From: Medakamo hakoo
Taxonomy: Eukaryota > Chlorophyta > Trebouxiophyceae > Coccomyxaceae
NCBI GenBank assembly: GCA_026636295.1
Contig: CP089455.1
Span: 186,001-250,000, forward strand
DNA length: 64,000 bases
Direction: 5' to 3'
Each line of letters opens with the position of its first letter. The first letter of the stretch is position 1. The notes under the pieces are model-generated. The model was not told the DNA's origin. It was given only the letters and a program-made list of their open reading frames with translations, and ran no database searches. The position numbers and the translations under genes are program-made. Of the stretch, positions 59,147-64,000 are shown piece by piece.

Positions 59147-61040
59147 TCATGGCGCCCGCTCACGCCGGCACGCAGCCAACACGCCTTCCGCCGCGGCGGC
59201 GCCGCCGTCCTGCCCGCCACCGCGCTTCCCGGCCCCGCCCACGTCCGCCGCCAAGCCGGCGCCGTCGATGTCCGCCCGGGCCGGCGTCAGGTACTTGCCG
59301 ACGGTCAGGACGAGCCCCGACCCGTCGCCCAGGCCGTACACGGACTGGATCAGGCCCTTGCCGTACGTGCGGGCGCCCTTCCTCCCGCCCACCAGCACCG
59401 CCCGACAGTTGGCGCGCAGGCCGCCCGCCGCGATCTCCGCCGCCGACGCGGTCCGGCCATCCACCCAGACGGACAGAGGGAGCGTGGCCGCTTCCGGCGG
59501 AGGCGGCGCCAGGGCGGGGGCGCGCGCCGCCGGCGCGGACAGCGTGCGTTCGGCGGCCGGGGACGCGCCCTTTGTGATCGCGACGGGCGCGCCGGGCGGC
59601 AGGAACAGCGCCGCGACGGCCACGCCCTCCGACACGAGGCCGCCCCGGTTGCCGCGCAGGTCCAGCGCCAGCTCGGAGACGGGGTGCGGGCCGGACGTGA
59701 GCTTGTGGAGGGCGGCCACCGTGTCCGCCCGGGCGGTGGCGGTGAAGGAGGTGAGGCGGATGACGCCCAGGCGGCCGCCGGCCTCCGTGCGGTATGAGAC
59801 GGGCGAGGGCGCGGGCGGGGGCGGCGCCGCGTCCGCTTTCTGCTGCGGCAGGGTCACGCCCAGGCGCACGCGCTGCCCGTCCGGGTGGGCGACGTCCACG
59901 TCCACGCGACCGGCCGCCTCCGCCGCGGACCGGATGCGGGCGGCCGCGCCGCCCGGCGGTTCCGCGAGCGGCAGCGCCTCCCCGCCCACGCCCAGGACTC
60001 TGTCGCCCTGGCCCGCGCCGGCCACCGCGGCGGGCGAGCCGCCCACCAGGCCCACCACCCACACACCGCCCGGGGGCGGGGAGCCCGGCAGCGCGGGCGG
60101 GGCGGCGGCGGCGGCGGGCGACGGCGGGGCGCCGACCTTCCTCAAAAACTCGTCCCCACTGCCCAGGTTGAGGCCGACGCCCGAGAGGTCGAAGCGGGCC
60201 ATGGCCGCGAACTCGGCCGGGTCGGCGTACCGGGTGTACGGATCGCCGCGCAGCCCAAAGGCGAGCATGGCGCGCACGGCGCGGCGGGCGGCGGCCAGGT
60301 CGCGTGGCGGCGGGTGCAGGGCGGACGCGAGGGCAGCGTCCCATCGCGCGCGGTCAAAGCCGCGGCTGTTTTTTTTGGTTTGGGGGGCGGGGTCGTTTTT
60401 TGAGAGGGAGGACGTGTGTGTGTGTGAGGCGCGCCAGGAGGGAGCCCCTGCACCAGGCGACGACGTTAGTGTCAAAGCAAACTCACCCCCGGACGTCGAC
60501 GTAGTTTTGGGAGACGACCTCGTGCACCTCCTCCAGCAGCGCGCGCGCCGCGGCGGCGGCGGGGTCGGTGTCGCCGTCGCCGCCGCCGCCCGCCGTCGAC
60601 GCAGCGCCGCCAAGCAGCACGGAGTTGACGGCTGCATCGCCTGCTGCTTGCGCGGTGCGCACAGCGGACAGGAGGGCGTCCTCCGCCAGAGACGCGGTCG
60701 TGGCGGTGAGGGACGGGGGTGGTGGGGGGGGCTGCTGCGCCGCCGACGACGCGTCGCCGCCGCTCAGCAACGCCCCGCCGGCAACCAGGGCCGCCGCCGC
60801 CACCGCCGCCAGCCTCTGTGCTAGACTTCGTGGTCCACTCGCTGGACTAGGCGTGTCGGACGGGGAGGGGACAGCCGCGCAGGGCGGCGGCAGGCGGCGG
60901 TGCGGAGCAATGCGCAGCGTCGGCGGCGGTGGCAGCACGCCTCCCCGGCCGCCTCGCCCGCGCACCGCCCGGGCGGCGGCACAGGGAACAGCCACGCCAG
61001 CCAGGCGTGCGTGGCCGTGGCCGCGCCGGCACGGCTCCAT
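59147..61040 (-). CDS. CTPA: CtpA-type thylakoid C-terminal processing protease (S41)
   Basis: Enzymes of this family trim the D1 protein of photosystem II in the thylakoid lumen. Exons are 61040-60487 and 60365-59147, joined in phase 2, giving 590 residues. The leader is bipartite: a basic transit region, then the hydrophobic lumen signal RLAAVAAAALVAGGALLSGG ending near ASSAA. VSQNYVDVRG-RGFDRARWD and LRGDPYTRYADPAEFA match the family start, FDLSGVGLNLG and VVGLVGGSPAAVAGAGQGDR the PDZ domain, and LALDLRGNRGGLV the core. The catalytic pair is visible as Ser492 in DGRTASAAEIAAGGL and Lys521 in GARTYGKGLIQ. It ends 23 bp from the subtilase stop. Algae have several CTP paralogues, so exact orthology is open. 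Confidence 0.85.
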
Positions 61041-61334
61041 GTGGGAGGGGGTGGAGGAGAGCGTGCTGCCGTGCTGCCGAAAAAAAAAAAACGGGCGAGT
61101 GTTGTGTTGAGGATGGTGTTGTCAACCTAGCCAGTCCTCTCCCCCCTTCTCTTTCCTGCTCGTCATCTTATAGTCTGCGCCGCCGGAGGCGTCGCGTCAC
61201 ACACGCACCCGCCTCCCTTTCCGCGCGCACCAGACAGCATTTAAGCAACAGAACAAAAAAAAGCTCATTGTTTCACACGCGCCCGGTCCCGCCTCCCCCT
61301 CAAAACGTCCATCATCCCCCCACATCCCCTCCCT

Positions 61335-62031
61335 TCACTCTTTTTTCTCGCCCTCCTCCTCCGCCGCCGCCGACTTCAACTCCTTCTCAAACTCCTTGGC
61401 CGCCGTCTGGAAAGACTTGGCCGTCTTGCCCAGCTCTTTACCCAGGGACGGCAGCTTGGAAGGACCTGTCGTTGCGTGTTTAGAGAGAGGACGGTGAGGG
61501 GGGGCGTGTGCGTTCCCTGCCCAGCACAAGGGGCGTGGTTGTTGCCCACGCGAGCCGCCCGTCCACCGACAACGCACCAAAGATCAGGGCCGCCACGCCC
61601 GCGATGACGGCCAGCTCGGGCAAACCCAGGCCGAACAGGCCCCGGCGGACGACGTCCTGTGTGTTGGGTGAGGAGAGAGAGCGGGGCGGGTGGGAGAGGG
61701 TGAGGTTTGGTCGGGCGGGGACAGCGCAGCCAATTGGGTCTAGTCGCGCCCGCTTGCTCGAGGCCACCACGCCCGGCGCGGCTCCACCCCGCGCGGCGCC
61801 ATCGTTCCTCGTGTGCGCCGCATTCCCGGCCATCCAGCCGTGCAAATCAAAACCCCCCGAAAAACGCACCCGCTCCAGTGGCGCGGGCACCAGACTGGCG
61901 CCGCCGAGCGGCGCCGGCGGCACGCGCGCGGGCACCAGGGCGCGGCCAGCAGGCGGGCGCGTCAGAGCGGCGGCTTGCCGAGAGGAGGTAGTGGTCCGCG
62001 AGGTCGCGGGCATGCGTAAAGCGGCGGACAT
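61335..62031 (-). CDS. TATA: Thylakoid Sec-independent translocase subunit TatA (Tha4)
   Basis: It forms the pore component of the cpTat pathway, which moves folded proteins into the thylakoid lumen. There are three exons (62031-61870, 61656-61578, 61465-61335), 123 residues. Exon 1 is a 54-residue transit peptide. Exon 2 encodes DVVRRGLFGLGLPELAVIAG then VAALIFG, with the critical Glu before the transmembrane helix. Exon 3 gives PSKLPSLGKELGKTAKSF, the FGP/amphipathic helix, and an acidic tail EEEGEKKE. Phases agree at both joins, and the second restores the FGP motif as FG-P. Hcf106 (TatB) is the alternative, but the short length favours Tha4. Confidence 0.9.
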
Positions 62032-62196
62032 GGCGCGGGGTTGAGGGGGTCGTGCGCGTGGACGAAACAACGAAAGTGTGGGAAGGGTGAGAGAGGTGTC
62101 CAAAGGGAAGAAGGCAGGCGGCGGGGGTGGGGCGGGGGAGCTGCACTCTCCCCACTCTCTTAACTGACGACTGCCCTGACCGCGAAAACGGAAGAC
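62032..62196. promoter_or_regulatory. Shared divergent promoter region
   Basis: These 165 bp lie between the TatA start (minus) and the PRMT9-like start (plus). They contain a polypurine-rich centre and a CT-rich patch near 62145. Confidence 0.4.
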
Positions 62197-64000
62197 ATGA
62201 CGGCGTCGCCTTCCCCCTCCACCGCCGTCGCCACCGCCCTGGCAGCAGCTAAGGTCGCCCTCGCATGCGAGACACCGCCGCCGTCTTTGGCGACGCTCCA
62301 CGCCCGCGGCGCCGCCGCCCAGCGCGCGGGTGACCCGGCGACCGCGGCCGCGCTCTACGCGCTCACCTTGGACGCCGCGGCCAGCCGCGGCGTCACGCAC
62401 GCCGACCTGCACGTCACGGCGGCCAACGCGGCGGCGGCCTGGCTGGCGCTCGCTGATGAGGAGGGCGGCGGCGCGGCCGCCGCGGCGGCCGTGGCGGCCG
62501 CGGCGGCCGCGTGCGCGGGCGCGGCCGCGGCCGTGCGGTCGGGCCGCGCGCCCCGCGCCTCCCTCGCCCGGGCGACCGCCCTGCACGGGGCGGCCCTGGC
62601 CAAGGCGGGCAAGGCGGCCGCGGCCGCGCGGGCTGTGCACACGGCTCTGGGTCTGGCGCCCGGGGACGCGCGCGTGAAAGCCCTGCACGCGGCCGTGGTG
62701 GTGGGGGCGGGCGCGCCGGCGCCGCCCGACGCGCCGCGGCCGCCGCCGCCCTCGCTGCTGCCGACCCGCCTCCTCACGCCGGCCGCCGCGCGCGCAAACC
62801 CGGCCACCCGGGACACGTTCACCCACTTGGAGGTGGCGTGCGATGTGGAGGCGCCCGCCCGCGCGCTGGCGGCCCTGGCAGACGGACGGCGGACGGCGGC
62901 GCTGGAGGGCGCGGTGCGCGCGGCCGTCCGCGCCGTCGCCGCGGCCGGCGCCGCGCCCGCCGTCCTGGACCTGGGCGGCGGCCTGTGGGCGGGGAGGCTG
63001 GCTGTGGCCGGCGTCCAGGCCGGCGCCCGCCGGGCGGCGGTCCTGGAACCGCGGCTGTATCTGGCGGCGGCGGCCCGGGCGGCGGTGGACGGCGGACACA
63101 GCGGCGGCGGCGGTGGCGGCGGCGGCGGCGCCGCCGCCGCGCCCCACATCTCCGTCCTCCACGCCGCGCCCACGTCCCTCCGCCCGGGCGCGCCCACCAA
63201 CCCTCCGCCATGCAACGTCGTCGTCTTAGCGGGCCTGATCACCGACTGCGGCCTGGGCGGCGGCGTCCTGCCCGCCCTGGCCGCGGCGCGGGCCGCGGGC
63301 CTGGTGGTGGGCGGCGCCGCCGCCCGCTTCGTCCCGGCGGCCGTGTCCGTCTGGTTCCAGCTGGCCTCCATCGTGTGCGATCCGTCGTGCACGGCGGGCC
63401 TGGACGTGACCGCGGCGGACGCGCACCGGGCCGGAGCCGCGTGCAGCGGTGGGTGGGGCCCGGGCGGGGCGGACGGCGGGCCGGTCGCCGGCCGCGGCCG
63501 CGCCGGCGCCGCCCTCCACCCGGCCGACTGGGTGCCGCTCTCCGCCCCCGCCGCCGCGCCCGGCCTGTCCATTGGTTTTGCCGACCCGCCCACGCGCGCG
63601 GGGGAAGGCACCATCACCGTTCCCGTCACGGCGGCCGGCACCGCCAACGCGGTCGTCGCCTGGACGCGGTGGGACGTGGGCGGCGACGGTGGGGGAGGAG
63701 GGCTGGAAGACGCCGCCCGCCCGCGGACGGCAGCAGACGCCGCGGCTGCCGCGGCAGCCGTGGCGGCGCACGGCCCGCGCCGGCCGGGGGACGGCCCGCC
63801 ATCGACTGGACCCGTCATCTACTACCTAGGCGGTGCCCTGGACGTGAGGGCGGGCGACGCCGTCGCCCTGCGCGTCGCGCACAACACGGCGGCGGTGCGC
63901 TTTGCGTTTGCGACGCCGCCGCCGCCGCCGCGCAGCGTCCGCCCCACCCCGCGCGCCCTCGCGCCCGACCCGGCCTGGCCCCGCTTTGCGTTGGCCGCCC
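62197..64000 (+). CDS. PRMT9-like protein (partial), degenerate arginine-methyltransferase fold
   Basis: The frame is open for 601 codons to the right edge. Residues 30-165 are Ala-rich helical repeats resembling TPRs (AALYALTLDAAASRGVTHAD; AVHTALGLAPGDARVKALHA), which PRMT9 also has. DTFTHLEVACDVEAPARALA leads into a Rossmann fold: motif I is VLDLGGGLWAGRLAVAGV (Asp258) and post-I ends in AAVLEPRLYLAAAARA. The region NVVVLAGLITDCGLGGGVLP aligns with the PRMT9 D-C-G-L-L-G-E-G block, but neither Glu of the double-E loop is present (positions near Leu347 and Gly355). The later beta-barrel is seen in ANAVVAWTRWDVGG and YYLGGALDVRAGDAVALRV. It may be catalytically inactive. Other class I methyltransferases fit less well. 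Confidence 0.65.
   Translation, partial: MTASPSPSTAVATALAAAKVALACETPPPSLATLHARGAAAQRAGDPATAAALYALTLDAAASRGVTHADLHVTAANAAAAWLALADEEGGGAAAAAAVAAAAAACAGAAAAVRSGRAPRASLARATALHGAALAKAGKAAAAARAVHTALGLAPGDARVKALHAAVVVGAGAPAPPDAPRPPPPSLLPTRLLTPAAARANPATRDTFTHLEVACDVEAPARALAALADGRRTAALEGAVRAAVRAVAAAGAAPAVLDLGGGLWAGRLAVAGVQAGARRAAVLEPRLYLAAAARAAVDGGHSGGGGGGGGGAAAAPHISVLHAAPTSLRPGAPTNPPPCNVVVLAGLITDCGLGGGVLPALAAARAAGLVVGGAAARFVPAAVSVWFQLASIVCDPSCTAGLDVTAADAHRAGAACSGGWGPGGADGGPVAGRGRAGAALHPADWVPLSAPAAAPGLSIGFADPPTRAGEGTITVPVTAAGTANAVVAWTRWDVGGDGGGGGLEDAARPRTAADAAAAAAAVAAHGPRRPGDGPPSTGPVIYYLGGALDVRAGDAVALRVAHNTAAVRFAFATPPPPPRSVRPTPRALAPDPAWPRFALAA

Noticed and set aside
1-64000. Transposons, retroelements, viral relics, CRISPR arrays, tRNA or rRNA genes
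   Set aside because: I looked for reverse transcriptase, integrase, transposase and capsid motifs, long terminal repeats, regular spacer arrays and cloverleaf signatures, and saw none that I could support.

Overview
The window is nuclear DNA of a green alga or close relative (Viridiplantae). It is very GC-rich, and coding third positions are almost always G or C. Genes carry few, short spliceosomal introns with GTGAGT- or GTGCGT-type donors and CACAG-type acceptors. Plant-lineage genes are present: a MOC1-type plastid Holliday junction resolvase, an SBP-box transcription factor, a thylakoid TatA/Tha4 subunit, a CtpA-type processing protease, a DUF1825 protein and a SECRET AGENT-type OGT. I cannot name the species. 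I saw no transposon, retroelement, viral relic, CRISPR array, tRNA or rRNA. ORFs longer than 500 codons on the strand opposite real genes are composition artefacts.

There are 31 genes in 64 kb, with small gaps. 1-13 kb: a partial gene at the left edge, RNA polymerase III subunit RPC8, an Ala-rich coiled-coil protein, a DUF1825-STI1 protein, EMC3, a histidine phosphatase, base-exchange phosphatidylserine synthase and S-adenosylmethionine synthetase. 13-25 kb: ribosome-biogenesis factor URB2, a MAK32-like pfkB kinase, MOC1, a secreted S9-peptidase-like protein that lacks its catalytic serine and histidine, and two small unknown genes. 25-42 kb: a plastid-targeted protein of bacterial type, an FG nucleoporin related to NUP42/CG1, an amino-acid permease, a ketopantoate-reductase-like plastid protein, a thiolase-like protein, a DHDDS-type cis-prenyltransferase with a long extra tail, a ferroportin, the SBP protein and a NUFIP1-like RGG protein. 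42-64 kb: OGT, an unknown 733-residue protein, a possible ELF3-like regulator, a VAMP7-like longin SNARE, a 1663-residue membrane-anchored subtilase, CtpA, TatA, and a PRMT9-like protein running off the right edge.

The genes are unrelated housekeeping functions, not an operon or metabolic cluster. The consistent architectural theme is compaction. Divergent neighbours share intergenic spaces of about 117-350 bp that must hold both promoters, and convergent neighbours can end only 23-43 bp apart. Four loci (S9-like, pfkB, PRMT9-like and thiolase-like) keep a recognisable enzyme fold but lack expected active-site residues. They are the best candidates for altered or lost catalysis, provided sequence errors are excluded.
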